A stretch of 64,000 nucleotides of DNA from Streptomyces sp. NBC_01716 (GTDB taxonomy: Bacteria; Actinomycetota; Actinomycetes; Streptomycetales; Streptomycetaceae). This document shows positions 18,392 to 26,579 of this stretch, one piece after another; the first letter of the stretch is position 1, and every line of letters begins with the position of its first letter. The stretch spans positions 7,254,001 to 7,318,000 of the forward strand of contig NZ_CP109181.1 in the NCBI RefSeq assembly GCF_036248275.1, given 5' to 3'. The notes under the pieces are model-generated. The model made no database searches. It saw only the letters and a list, made by a program, of their open reading frames with translations, and was not told where the DNA came from. The translations under genes and the position numbers were made by a program.

Positions 18392-19621
18392 TCAGCCGCC
18401 GAACTCCTGCAGGCCCTTCAGCGCCTGGTCCAGCAGTGCCTGCCGGCCTTCGAGCTCCTTCGCCAGCTTGTCCGCCCTGGCGTTGTTGCCCGAGGCGCGT
18501 GCCGTGTCGATCTGCGTGCGCAGTTTGTCGACGGCCGCCTGGAGCTGGCCCGTCAGACCCGCGGCACGCGCACGCGCCTCCGGGTTCGTACGGCGCCACT
18601 CGTTCTCCTCGGACTCCTGAAGCGCCCGCTCGACCGTCTGCATCCGGCCCTCGACCTTGGGCCTGGCGTCGCGCGGCACATGCCCGACCGCCTCCCACCG
18701 CTCGTTGAGGGCCCGGAACGCGGCGCGGGCCGCCTTCAGGTCCTTCACCGGGAGCAGCCGCTCGGCCTCGGCCGCCAGCTCCTCCTTCAGCTTCAGGTTC
18801 TCGGTCTGCTCCGCGTCCCGCTCGGCGAAGACCTCACCACGGGCGGCGAAGAAGACGTCCTGGGCGCCGCGGAAGCGGTTCCACAGGTCGTCCTCGGCCT
18901 CGCGCTGCGCGCGGCCGGCGGCCTTCCAGTCGGTCATCAGCTCGCGGTAGCGCGCCGCCGTCCCGCCCCAGTCCGTGGAGCCCGACAGCGACTCGGCCTC
19001 GGCGACCAGCTTCTCCTTGGCCTTACGGGCCTCCTCGCGCTGCGCGTCCAGCGAGGCGAAGTGCGCCTTGCGGCGCTTGGAAAACGCCGACCGCGCGTGC
19101 GAGAAGCGGTGCCACAGCTCGTCGTCGGACTTGCGGTCCAGCCGCGGCAGACCCTTCCAGGTGTCCACCAGCGCGCGCAGCCGCTCCCCGGCGGACCGCC
19201 ACTGGTCGCTGCGCGCCAGCTCCTCGGCCTCCGTGACCAGCGCCTGCTTCGCCTCACGCGCGGCGTCCGTCTGCTTGGCCTTCTGGACCTTGCGCTCCTC
19301 GCGCCGCGCCTCGACCGTCGCGACGAGGCCGTCGAGCCGCGTACGCAGGGCGGCGAGATCCCCCACGGCGTGATGCTCGTCCACCTGCGACCGCAGATGA
19401 CCGATGGCGGCCTGCGCGTCCTTGGCCGAGAGATCGGTGGTCTTCACCCGCCGTTCGAGAAGGCCGATCTCGACCACCAGGCCCTCGTACTTGCGCTCGA
19501 AGTAGGCCAGAGCCTCCTCGGGAGAGCCTGCCTGCCACGATCCGACGACCTGCTCGCCCTCGGCCGTGCGCACGTACACGGTGCCTGTCTCATCGACACG
19601 GCCCCACGGGTCGCTGCTCAC
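18392..19621 (-). CDS. DUF349 coiled-coil protein
   Basis: A 409-residue, almost entirely helical protein with about four DUF349 repeats, each around a W-x(n)-G or LW/NRF core (for example DDELWHRFSHARSAFSKRR and EDDLWNRFRGAQDVFF). Charge-rich heptads fit a long coiled coil, and no membrane segment is seen. DUF349 proteins are widespread in actinobacteria without an agreed function, though some are linked to nucleic-acid transactions. GTG 19621 follows AGGAGG at ideal spacing and opens with SSDPWGRVDETGTVYVRT; the longer upstream frame is rejected. Confidence 0.85.
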   Translation of the reverse strand: MSSDPWGRVDETGTVYVRTAEGEQVVGSWQAGSPEEALAYFERKYEGLVVEIGLLERRVKTTDLSAKDAQAAIGHLRSQVDEHHAVGDLAALRTRLDGLVATVEARREERKVQKAKQTDAAREAKQALVTEAEELARSDQWRSAGERLRALVDTWKGLPRLDRKSDDELWHRFSHARSAFSKRRKAHFASLDAQREEARKAKEKLVAEAESLSGSTDWGGTAARYRELMTDWKAAGRAQREAEDDLWNRFRGAQDVFFAARGEVFAERDAEQTENLKLKEELAAEAERLLPVKDLKAARAAFRALNERWEAVGHVPRDARPKVEGRMQTVERALQESEENEWRRTNPEARARAAGLTGQLQAAVDKLRTQIDTARASGNNARADKLAKELEGRQALLDQALKGLQEFGG

Positions 19622-19753
19622 AGCGCCTCCTCCACCTGATGCCTGCGAGGGGTGCCCCCCGGGCATCGTCCACAGTTTCCTGGACGGGCCACGCCCGTCT
19701 TCCGCGACGCGAAAGCGGATCCGGCAGAGCCGTCCCGCACGTCGCACAACGCC

Positions 19754-19782
19754 AATCTAGGTGACCGGCGGCCCGGCTGTCC
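19754..19782 (-). promoter_or_regulatory. putative promoter of the DUF349 gene
   Basis: On the minus strand, GGACAG (19782-19777) and TAGATT (19759-19754) are 17 bases apart. The transcript would carry a leader of about 125 bases before GTG 19621. Confidence 0.45.
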
Positions 19783-19813
19783 GCACTCCGCACGGCCGAA
19801 ATTCGCGGGGTGC

Positions 19814-19842
19814 GGTGCGGGGCCCTCGAACTGCCCCGCACC
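19814..19842 (-). terminator. hairpin after the cyclophilin gene
   Basis: GGTGCGGGGC / GCCCCGCACC form a perfect 10-bp stem with a 9-base loop, 28 bases past the stop of the minus-strand peptidyl-prolyl isomerase gene. Confidence 0.65.
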
Positions 19843-19869
19843 TCGGGCCGCGCCGCCGGTCGCCGGTGG

Positions 19870-20658
19870 TCACGTCTTGTCGACGGTCCCCTTCGAGATG
19901 GTGACGGTCTTCTTCGGCGCACCGTCTCCCTTGGTCTCACCGGTGACGCCCCCCGCCGCCACGTCCTTCACGGTCTTCAGACCCGCGGCGTCCATCGTCC
20001 CGAACGGGGTGTACGAGGGCGGGAGCTTGGTGTCCTTCCACACGAGGAAGAACTGGCTGCCGCCGCTGTTCGGCTGGCCGGTATTCGCCATCGCCACCGA
20101 CCCCGCGGGATAGGTCACCGCGCCGTCCGCGGCGGGCTTGCCGAGCGCGTCGAGGTTCTCGTCCGCGATGGTGTAGCCGGGACCGCCGGTGCCGTCGCCC
20201 TTCGGGTCGCCGCACTGGAGCACGAAGATGTTCTCCGTGGTCAGCCGGTGACACTTCGTGCCGTCGAAGAACTTCTTGTCCGCGAGGGACTTGAAGGAGT
20301 TCACCGTTTCCGGGGTCTTCGCGGCGTCCATCGCGATGCCGATGTCGCCCTGGTTCGTCTTCAGGGACATCGTGTACTTGGCCTTGGCGTCGATCGTCAT
20401 CTTCGGCCCGGCCGGCTTGCTCTCGGTCGGGGACGGCGGCGCCGACGGACTGTCCTGCGCGACGTCCTTCTCACCGTTGTCGTCCGTCAGGCCCGCGATG
20501 GCGTACGCGCCGCCCGCCGCCGCCAGTACGACGGCCAGGGCGGAGGCGATGATCGCGTTACGGCGCTTGGCGCCCTTGCGGATCTCCGCCCGGCGCTGCT
20601 GCTGCCGCTCGAACTTCTCCCTGGCAAGCTGGCGCCGGCGCTGCTCGCTGTTGACCAC
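19870..20658 (-). CDS. membrane-anchored cyclophilin-type peptidyl-prolyl isomerase
   Basis: A 262-residue protein. A basic N-terminus (SEQRRRQLAREKFERQQQRR) is followed by one membrane helix (about residues 38-60), a Ser/Pro/Asp-rich linker and a cyclophilin domain from about residue 92 (TNQGDIGIAMDAAKTPETV, KCHRLTTENIFVLQCGDP, GTGGPGY). The catalytic Arg of the HR motif is kept, but the domain is divergent. It probably assists folding of exported proteins outside the membrane. GTG 20658 has GGAG 8 bases upstream. An in-frame ATG at 20754 would add 32 repeat-encoded residues and is less likely. Confidence 0.85.
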   Translation of the reverse strand: MVNSEQRRRQLAREKFERQQQRRAEIRKGAKRRNAIIASALAVVLAAAGGAYAIAGLTDDNGEKDVAQDSPSAPPSPTESKPAGPKMTIDAKAKYTMSLKTNQGDIGIAMDAAKTPETVNSFKSLADKKFFDGTKCHRLTTENIFVLQCGDPKGDGTGGPGYTIADENLDALGKPAADGAVTYPAGSVAMANTGQPNSGGSQFFLVWKDTKLPPSYTPFGTMDAAGLKTVKDVAAGGVTGETKGDGAPKKTVTISKGTVDKT

Positions 20659-20696
20659 CGGGTCGTCTCCTCGTGTCTTCGTGGGCTCTGTTGAAA

Positions 20697-20740
20697 GCGG
20701 TGCTGAGCCGGCGTCGAGGCGGTGCTGAAGGCGGTGCTCA
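20697..20740. repeat. three short direct repeats upstream of the cyclophilin gene
   Basis: GCGGTGCTGA occurs at 20697-20706 and 20719-20728, and as GCGGTGCTCA at 20731-20740. They lie in the leader of the minus-strand cyclophilin gene, 39 to 82 bases before its start. Confidence 0.5.
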
Positions 20741-20861
20741 GAACCAAGTCCCATGAACGCCGGGCTAGCCCCGTACGGTATATGGGTTACCTGTGGAATG
20801 AGGAGCGCCGGTAGGCTCTGATCTGCTGCAATCTCCCGACGGACGACATTTGAGGACGATC

Positions 20862-21575
20862 GTGCTTATTGCCGGGTTCCCGGCCGGGGCCTGGGGGACC
20901 AACTGCTATCTGGTCGCCCCCGCCGCGGGCGAGGAGTGCGTGATCATCGACCCGGGCCACCAGGCCACCGAAGGCGTCGCCGAGACGATCGGGAAGCACC
21001 ACCTCAAGCCGGTCGCGGTCATCCTCACCCACGGCCACATCGACCACGTCGCTTCGGTCGTCCCCGTGTGCGGCGCCCACGACGTGCCCGCGTGGATCCA
21101 CCCCTCGGACCGGTACATGATGAACGACCCCGAGAAGGCCCTCGGCCGCAGCATCGGGATGCCGCTCATGGGCGAGCTCACCGTGGGGGAGCCCGACGAT
21201 GTCAAGGAGCTGGCCGACGGTGCCGAGCTGGAGCTGGCGGGTCTGCGCTTCGGCGTCGCGCACGCACCCGGCCATACGAAGGGGTCGGTGACCTTCGGGC
21301 TGCCCGAGGCGGCGGACATTCCGCCCGTCCTGTTCTCGGGCGACCTGCTGTTCGCCGGCTCCGTCGGACGATCGGACCTGCCCGGCGGCGACGCGGCCGA
21401 GCTGCTGGAGTCGCTGGGCCGGGTGTGCCTGCCGCTCGACGACTCGACCGTGGTGCTGTCCGGCCACGGCCCCCAGACGACCATCGGCCGGGAGCGAGCC
21501 ACCAACCCGTATCTGCGCGAGGTGGCCGCAGGCTACGGCAGCGGCCCCACCGCCGCTCCGCGACGAGGAATGTGA
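20862..21575 (+). CDS. MBL-fold hydrolase (glyoxalase II-like)
   Basis: A 237-residue metallo-beta-lactamase fold hydrolase. It has the metal motif HGHIDH at about residues 57-62, a later zinc-ligand His (HAPGHTKGS), the Asp ligand in FSGDLLF, and a final His in SGHGPQT. Close relatives are annotated as hydroxyacylglutathione hydrolase-like, but actinomycetes use mycothiol, so a thioester substrate is only a guess. GTG 20862 is preferred because GAGGA stands 5 bases upstream; a TTG at 20850 is in frame but lacks a site. It lies 13 bases before hisS and is probably cotranscribed with it. Confidence 0.86.
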   Translation: MLIAGFPAGAWGTNCYLVAPAAGEECVIIDPGHQATEGVAETIGKHHLKPVAVILTHGHIDHVASVVPVCGAHDVPAWIHPSDRYMMNDPEKALGRSIGMPLMGELTVGEPDDVKELADGAELELAGLRFGVAHAPGHTKGSVTFGLPEAADIPPVLFSGDLLFAGSVGRSDLPGGDAAELLESLGRVCLPLDDSTVVLSGHGPQTTIGRERATNPYLREVAAGYGSGPTAAPRRGM

Positions 21576-21588
21576 CGCAGCGAATTCC

Positions 21589-22851
21589 ATGAACACCTTT
21601 CAGGCCCCCAAGGGCACCTACGACCTGCTTCCGCCGGACTCCGCCGTGTTCCTCGCGGTGCGCGAGGCGATCTCCGCACCGCTGAAGAACTCCGGTTACG
21701 GCTACATCGAGACGCCCGGCTTCGAGGACGTCGAACTCTTCGCCCGCGGCGTCGGCGAGTCCACCGACATCGTCACCAAGGAGATGTACACCCTCACCAC
21801 CAAGGGCGGCTCCGAGCTGGCGCTGCGCCCCGAGGGCACGGCCTCCGTGCTGCGGGCCGCACTGGAGGCGAATCTGCACAAGGCCGGCAACCTCCCCGTC
21901 AAGCTCTGGTACTCCGGCTCGTACTACCGCTACGAGCGCCCCCAGAAGGGCCGTTACCGCCACTTCTCGCAGGTCGGTGCCGAGGCCATCGGCGCCGAGG
22001 ACCCCGCGCTCGACGCCGAGCTGATCATCCTCGCCGACCAGGCGTACCGCTCGCTCGGGCTCACCGGCTTCCGCATCCTGCTGAACTCCCTGGGCGACAA
22101 GGAGTGCCGCCCCGTCTACCGCGAGGCGTTGCAGACCTTCCTGCGGGATCTCGACCTGGACGAGGACACACGGCGGCGTATCGAGATCAACCCACTGCGG
22201 GTCCTCGACGACAAGCGCCCGGCCGTACAGAGCCAGCTCACCGACGCCCCCAAGCTGCGCGACTATCTGTGCGACGCCTGCCGGGAGTACCACGCGCAGG
22301 TGCGCGACCTGCTGACCGCGGCGGGTGTCGCGTACGAGGACGACGAGCGGCTCGTACGGGGTCTCGACTACTACACCCGCACGACCTTCGAGTTCGTCCA
22401 CGACGGTCTCGGCGCGCAGTCCGCGGTGGGCGGCGGCGGACGCTACGACGGGCTCTCGGAGATGATCGGCGGCCCCGCGCTGCCGTCCGTCGGCTGGGCG
22501 CTGGGCGTGGACCGTACGGTGCTGGCGCTGGAGGCCGAGGGCATCACGCTCCAACTGCCGCCCGCCACCAGCGTGTTCGCGGTGCCGCTCGGCGAGGAGG
22601 CGCGCCGGCTGCTGTTCGGCGTGGTCACCGAGCTGCGCAGGGCCGGGGTCGCCGCCGACTTCAGCTACGGCGGCAAGGGACTCAAGGGCGCGATGAAGAA
22701 CGCCAACCGCTCGGGCGCCCGGTTCACGATCGTCGCCGGTGAGCGCGATCTCGCCGAGGGTGTGGCGCAGGTCAAGGACATGGAGAGCGGCGAGCAGAAG
22801 CCCGTACCGCTCGACGGCCTGGTGGCCGACCTGACCGCGAGACTCGTCTGA
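21589..22851 (+). CDS. hisS: histidyl-tRNA synthetase
   Basis: A 420-residue class II aminoacyl-tRNA synthetase that charges tRNA-His. It shows motif 2 (RYERPQKGRYRHFSQVG), the histidine motifs VRGLDYYTRTTFEF and GGGRYDGL, and a C-terminal anticodon-binding domain. The N-terminus FQAPKGTYDLLP is typical. The ribosome-binding site of ATG 21589 is poor (GAGGAA is 15 bases away), suggesting coupling with the upstream hydrolase gene. Confidence 0.95.
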   Translation: MNTFQAPKGTYDLLPPDSAVFLAVREAISAPLKNSGYGYIETPGFEDVELFARGVGESTDIVTKEMYTLTTKGGSELALRPEGTASVLRAALEANLHKAGNLPVKLWYSGSYYRYERPQKGRYRHFSQVGAEAIGAEDPALDAELIILADQAYRSLGLTGFRILLNSLGDKECRPVYREALQTFLRDLDLDEDTRRRIEINPLRVLDDKRPAVQSQLTDAPKLRDYLCDACREYHAQVRDLLTAAGVAYEDDERLVRGLDYYTRTTFEFVHDGLGAQSAVGGGGRYDGLSEMIGGPALPSVGWALGVDRTVLALEAEGITLQLPPATSVFAVPLGEEARRLLFGVVTELRRAGVAADFSYGGKGLKGAMKNANRSGARFTIVAGERDLAEGVAQVKDMESGEQKPVPLDGLVADLTARLV

Positions 22852-22871
22852 CACGGGGGCGGCCGTGCGTA

Positions 22872-22907
22872 CGTCCTTATGTCCATCGAACGGTGGACAT
22901 GAGGACG
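22872..22907 (+). terminator. hairpin after hisS, overlapping a possible promoter
   Basis: CGTCCTTATGTCCA (22872-22885) pairs with TGGACATGAGGACG (22894-22907), a 14-bp stem with one G-U pair and an 8-base loop. It lies 20 bases after hisS. TGGACA in the right arm, with CAGAAT at 22915-22920 after 15 bases, could be a promoter for the next gene, so the palindrome could also act as an operator. Confidence 0.55.
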
Positions 22908-22967
22908 GGTGCGGCAGAATTGACCGGACCCTCCGCAGCGGCGGACCACGAGTGAGGGAACGGCGAT

Positions 22968-23603
22968 ATGACGAGTACGGCGCTGGACGACGTGTCGGCC
23001 GACCGCGCGGAGCGTGACGCCCCGGGGGTTTTCGGTGCGGGGCGGGTGCTGGCGTGGTTGTTGGTGGTGTCGGGTGCGGCGGGTGTGCTGGCGTCGTGGG
23101 TGATCACGATCGACAAGTTCAGGCTGCTGGAGGATCCGGGTTTCACGCCGGGGTGCAGTCTGAATCCGGTGGTGTCGTGCGGGAACATCATGAAGAGCGA
23201 GCAGGCGTCGGTGTTCGGGTTCCCGAATCCGATGCTGGGGCTGGTGGCGTACGGGGTCGTGGTGTGTGTGGGGGCGGGGCTGCTGGCGGGGGCACGCTAC
23301 CGGCGGTGGTTCTGGCTGGGGCTGAACGCGGGGATGCTCTTCGGTGTCGGCTTCTGTACGTGGCTGCAGTACCAGTCGCTGTACAGCATCGGCTCCCTCT
23401 GCCTCTGGTGCTGTCTCGCGTGGGTGGCGACGATCGTGATGTTCTCGTACGTCACGACGTACAACGTCACGCACCGGATCCTGCCGGCGCCGCGGTGGCT
23501 GCGCAGCGGGCTGGGGGAGTTCCACTGGGTGCTTCCGGTGCTCTGGACCGGGATCATCGGGATGCTGATCCTGACCCGCTGGTGGGACTTCTGGACCAGC
23601 TGA
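22968..23603 (+). CDS. vitamin K epoxide reductase (VKOR) family membrane protein
   Basis: A 211-residue membrane protein with four to five helices. It has the VKOR loop Cys pair (CSLNPVVSCG, about residues 61-70) and the active-site C-x-x-C in SLCLWCCLAW (about residues 143-152). Bacterial VKORs reoxidise DsbA-like thiol oxidases, so it probably supports disulfide formation outside the cell membrane. The start ATG 22968 has GGAAC nearby. The first half uses GGG, GTG and TTG codons far more than its neighbours. Confidence 0.88.
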   Translation: MTSTALDDVSADRAERDAPGVFGAGRVLAWLLVVSGAAGVLASWVITIDKFRLLEDPGFTPGCSLNPVVSCGNIMKSEQASVFGFPNPMLGLVAYGVVVCVGAGLLAGARYRRWFWLGLNAGMLFGVGFCTWLQYQSLYSIGSLCLWCCLAWVATIVMFSYVTTYNVTHRILPAPRWLRSGLGEFHWVLPVLWTGIIGMLILTRWWDFWTS

Positions 23604-23677
23604 CCCGCCCGCCGGGTTCGCGGGCCGTACTGATCGCGCCGGTCGTCCTGTCAGTGGGCTGGCATAGGCTCTGAGGT

Positions 23678-25045
23678 GTGGAGCCCGACCTCTTTACCGC
23701 AGCAGCCGAAGACCGCCAGGAGAAGGACCCGTCCAGCAGCCCGCTGGCCGTCCGGATGCGCCCGCGCGTCCTGGACGAGGTGGTCGGCCAGCGGCATCTG
23801 CTGAAGCCCGGCTCCCCGATGCGGCGCCTGGTCGAACAGGCCGCTCAGGGGAGGGGACCGGCAGGCCCCTCGTCGGTGCTCCTCTGGGGCCCGCCCGGCA
23901 CCGGCAAGACGACGCTCGCCTATGTCGTCTCCAAGGCCACCGACGCGCGCTTCGTCGAACTCTCCGCGATCACCGCCGGTGTCAAGGAGGTCCGCGCCGT
24001 CATCGACGGCGCCCGGCGCGCCTCCGGCGGCTACGGCAAGGAGACCGTCCTCTTCCTGGACGAGATCCACCGCTTCAGCAAGGCCCAGCAGGACTCCCTG
24101 CTGCCCGCCGTGGAGAACCGCTGGGTCACGCTCATCGCGGCCACCACCGAGAATCCGTACTTCTCGATCATCTCCCCGCTGCTCTCGCGGTCCCTCTTGC
24201 TGACGCTGGAGCCGCTCACCGACGACGACCTGCGCGCCCTGCTGCGGCGCGCGCTCACCGAGGAGCGCGGGCTCGGCGGCGCGGTCTCCCTGCCCGACGA
24301 CTCCGAGGCGCATCTGCTGCGGATCGCCGGGGGAGACGCCCGGCGGGTCCTGACCGCTCTGGAGGCGGCGGCCGGTGCCGCGATCTCCAAGGGCGAGAAG
24401 GAGATCAGCCTCGCCACGGTCGAGGAGACCGTCGACCGCGCCGCCGTGAAGTACGACCGCGACGGCGACCAGCACTACGACGTGGCGAGCGCCCTCATCA
24501 AATCGATCCGCGGCTCCGACGTGGACGCGGCGCTGCACTATCTGGCGCGCATGATCGAGGCGGGCGAGGACCCCCGGTTCATCGCCCGCCGGCTGATGAT
24601 CTCGGCCAGCGAGGACATCGGCCTCGCCGACACGACCGCTCTGCCCACGGCCGTCGCCGCGGCGCAGGCCGTGGCGATGATCGGCTTCCCGGAGGCAGCG
24701 CTCACCCTCAGCCACGCCACCATCGCGCTGGCGCTGGCCCCGAAGTCGAACGCGGCGACGGTCGCGATCTCCGCCGCGCTTGAGGACGTGAAGAAAGGGC
24801 TGGCCGGTCCCGTACCGCCGCATCTGCGCGACGGTCACTACAAGGGGGCTGCCAAGCTCGGCCACGCGCAGGGGTACGTCTATCCGCACGATGTGCCCGG
24901 CGGTATCGCCGCGCAGCAGTACCTCCCGGACGAGGTGCGGGACCGGCGGTACTACGAACCGACGCGGTACGGCGCGGAGGCGCGCTACGCGGACGTGGTC
25001 GAGAAGGTCCGCGAACGCCTGCGCGGCGACGCCCCGTCGAACTGA
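23678..25045 (+). CDS. rarA: replication-associated recombination protein RarA (MgsA)
   Basis: A 455-residue AAA+ ATPase that acts at stalled forks with clamp-loader-like architecture. Walker A is GPPGTGKT at residues 71-78 and Walker B LFLDEIHRF near 126-134. Sensor 1 AATTENP and the C-terminal tetramerisation domain with PHLRDGHYKGA follow. TAGGCT at 23665-23670 ends 7 bases before GTG 23678 and no ribosome-binding site is visible, so the transcript is probably leaderless. Confidence 0.93.
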   Translation: MEPDLFTAAAEDRQEKDPSSSPLAVRMRPRVLDEVVGQRHLLKPGSPMRRLVEQAAQGRGPAGPSSVLLWGPPGTGKTTLAYVVSKATDARFVELSAITAGVKEVRAVIDGARRASGGYGKETVLFLDEIHRFSKAQQDSLLPAVENRWVTLIAATTENPYFSIISPLLSRSLLLTLEPLTDDDLRALLRRALTEERGLGGAVSLPDDSEAHLLRIAGGDARRVLTALEAAAGAAISKGEKEISLATVEETVDRAAVKYDRDGDQHYDVASALIKSIRGSDVDAALHYLARMIEAGEDPRFIARRLMISASEDIGLADTTALPTAVAAAQAVAMIGFPEAALTLSHATIALALAPKSNAATVAISAALEDVKKGLAGPVPPHLRDGHYKGAAKLGHAQGYVYPHDVPGGIAAQQYLPDEVRDRRYYEPTRYGAEARYADVVEKVRERLRGDAPSN

Positions 25046-25072
25046 CACCCATCGACCGGAGGCCGGTACGGC

Positions 25073-25876
25073 TCAGCTGCTCGCGGCCTCGAAGAGCGCG
25101 TGCATGGCGCGGCGCAGCTCGGCAACGTCGCGTACCGGCTCGGGGAAGTCGAAGCGGGCGTCGAAGCAGTTGACGCCGGTGAAGCGGACCCGGAGCCCGA
25201 AGCGGTCCACGCCGACCGGTACGGCCGCCGTCCCGCCGCCGGTCCGCCCGCCGAGCAGCGAGCGCAGCGTCCGCACCTCGGCGCTGTGCGCGGCGTGCAG
25301 ATGCTGGAGCAGTTCGGCCTCGTGCTCCGACAGCGGGTCCGCCACGGCGGCGGCGAACTCGTCCGCCTCCACCGGCTCGGCGCCCCACAGGTCGTCCACG
25401 TACGCCTCGCCGACCTCCAGCCGCAGTGTCGTCCGGCCGGGCCCGGCGGCGCCCGCTATACGCGTCAGCCAGCCGGAGACCCACGCGCGGCCCCGGATAC
25501 GGTGGGGCACGGAGACCGGGGCGACATCGGTCATCTCCAGCACCGCGGCCAGCTCGTCGGCCTGCGCGTGCGTCGCCGCCCGGACGACGGGGGAGTCCGC
25601 CGCGAAGGCCAGCAGCAGGTCACCGTCGCTGTCCACGGCCCGCGCGTCGGGCATCAACTGGTCGGGCCGCAGGGCGTCCAGGCCCGGGATGAGCAGCACG
25701 CTTGAGCATGTACTCTGTACGAGAGTTCGTGTGCGCTCGGCTGCTGACGGCATCCGGGCGATTTCAAGCCCGCTGGGACGCGGCTGACCATGAGCTGATC
25801 GGACCTCCGTCGTATCGATGCCCTGCGCGTCGAGACTGTCTGTGATGCGCGTGGTGTTCCCAGGGCGACGAGACAT
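25073..25876 (-). CDS. DUF2470-domain protein, probably iron regulated
   Basis: A 267-residue soluble protein. The last 80 or so residues resemble DUF2470 (AELLQHLHAAHSAEV, then VDRFGLRVRF and FPEPVRDVAELRRAM), the domain found at the C-terminus of HugZ-like haem-utilisation proteins with a split-barrel FMN-binding fold. The N-terminal half may be a degenerate version of that barrel; no haem ligand can be named. The start ATG 25876 has a perfect AAAGGAG. Its promoter carries an iron box (25892-25910), supporting a role in iron or haem metabolism. Haem degradation itself is inference. Confidence 0.75.
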   Translation of the reverse strand: MSRRPGNTTRITDSLDAQGIDTTEVRSAHGQPRPSGLEIARMPSAAERTRTLVQSTCSSVLLIPGLDALRPDQLMPDARAVDSDGDLLLAFAADSPVVRAATHAQADELAAVLEMTDVAPVSVPHRIRGRAWVSGWLTRIAGAAGPGRTTLRLEVGEAYVDDLWGAEPVEADEFAAAVADPLSEHEAELLQHLHAAHSAEVRTLRSLLGGRTGGGTAAVPVGVDRFGLRVRFTGVNCFDARFDFPEPVRDVAELRRAMHALFEAASS

Positions 25877-25891
25877 GCGATCTCCTTTGAG

Positions 25892-25910
25892 TAAGGTGAG
25901 CCTAACCTAA
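25892..25910. promoter_or_regulatory. DtxR/IdeR/DmdR iron box
   Basis: TAAGGTGAGCCTAACCTAA matches the 19-bp consensus TTAGGTTAGSCTAACCTAA at 17 positions. It is centred in the 57-bp gap between the divergent DUF2470 gene (start 25876) and rpsD (start 25934). In streptomycetes DmdR1 with Fe2+ represses from such sites. Confidence 0.8.
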
Positions 25911-25933
25911 CCTACAACGGAGGTCTGGAGAAC

Positions 25934-26548
25934 GTGCCTAACCAGTCGCGTCCCAAGGTCAAGAAGTCACGCGCGCTCGGTATCGCGCTGACGCCGAAGG
26001 CCGTGAAGTACTTCGAGGCCCGTCCCTACCCGCCGGGCGAGCACGGCCGCGGCCGCAAGCAGAACAGTGACTACAAGGTCCGTCTGCTGGAGAAGCAGCG
26101 TCTGCGTGCTCAGTACGACATCAGCGAGCGCCAGATGGCCCGCGCCTACGACCGCGCCCGCAAGGCCGGCGGCAAGACCGGCGAGGCCCTGGTCGTCGAG
26201 CTGGAGCGTCGTCTCGACGCCCTGGTCCTGCGTTCGGGCATCGCCCGCACCATCTACCAGGCCCGTCAGATGGTCGTCCACGGCCACATCGAGGTCAACG
26301 GCGGCAAGGTCGACAAGCCGTCGTTCCGCGTCCGTCCCGACGACGTCGTGATGGTCCGCGAGCGCAGCCGCGAGAAGGTTCCCTTCCAGGTCGCGCGCGA
26401 GGGTGGCTACGACACGGACGGCGAGACCCCGCGCTACATCCAGGTCAACCTGAAGGCGCTGGCGTTCCGTCTGGACCGCGATCCGCTGCGCAAGGAAATC
26501 CCGGTCATCTGCGACGAGCAGCTCGTCGTCGAGTACTACGCCCGCTGA
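25934..26548 (+). CDS. rpsD: 30S ribosomal protein S4
   Basis: A 204-residue primary 16S rRNA-binding protein with the central S4 RNA-binding domain (LERRLDALVLRSGIARTIYQARQMVVHGHIEVNG). The N-terminus lacks the four zinc-binding cysteines present in the classical form, so this is the zinc-free (C-minus) type. GTG 25934 is preceded by GGAGG and GGAG. No promoter is visible outside the iron box gap, so its promoter either overlaps the iron box or lies inside the DUF2470 gene. Its terminator lies in the 3' end of the convergent gene. Confidence 0.95.
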   Translation: MPNQSRPKVKKSRALGIALTPKAVKYFEARPYPPGEHGRGRKQNSDYKVRLLEKQRLRAQYDISERQMARAYDRARKAGGKTGEALVVELERRLDALVLRSGIARTIYQARQMVVHGHIEVNGGKVDKPSFRVRPDDVVMVRERSREKVPFQVAREGGYDTDGETPRYIQVNLKALAFRLDRDPLRKEIPVICDEQLVVEYYAR

Positions 26549-26579
26549 TCACCAGCTGATCCAGGTGTAGTACGCGCTT

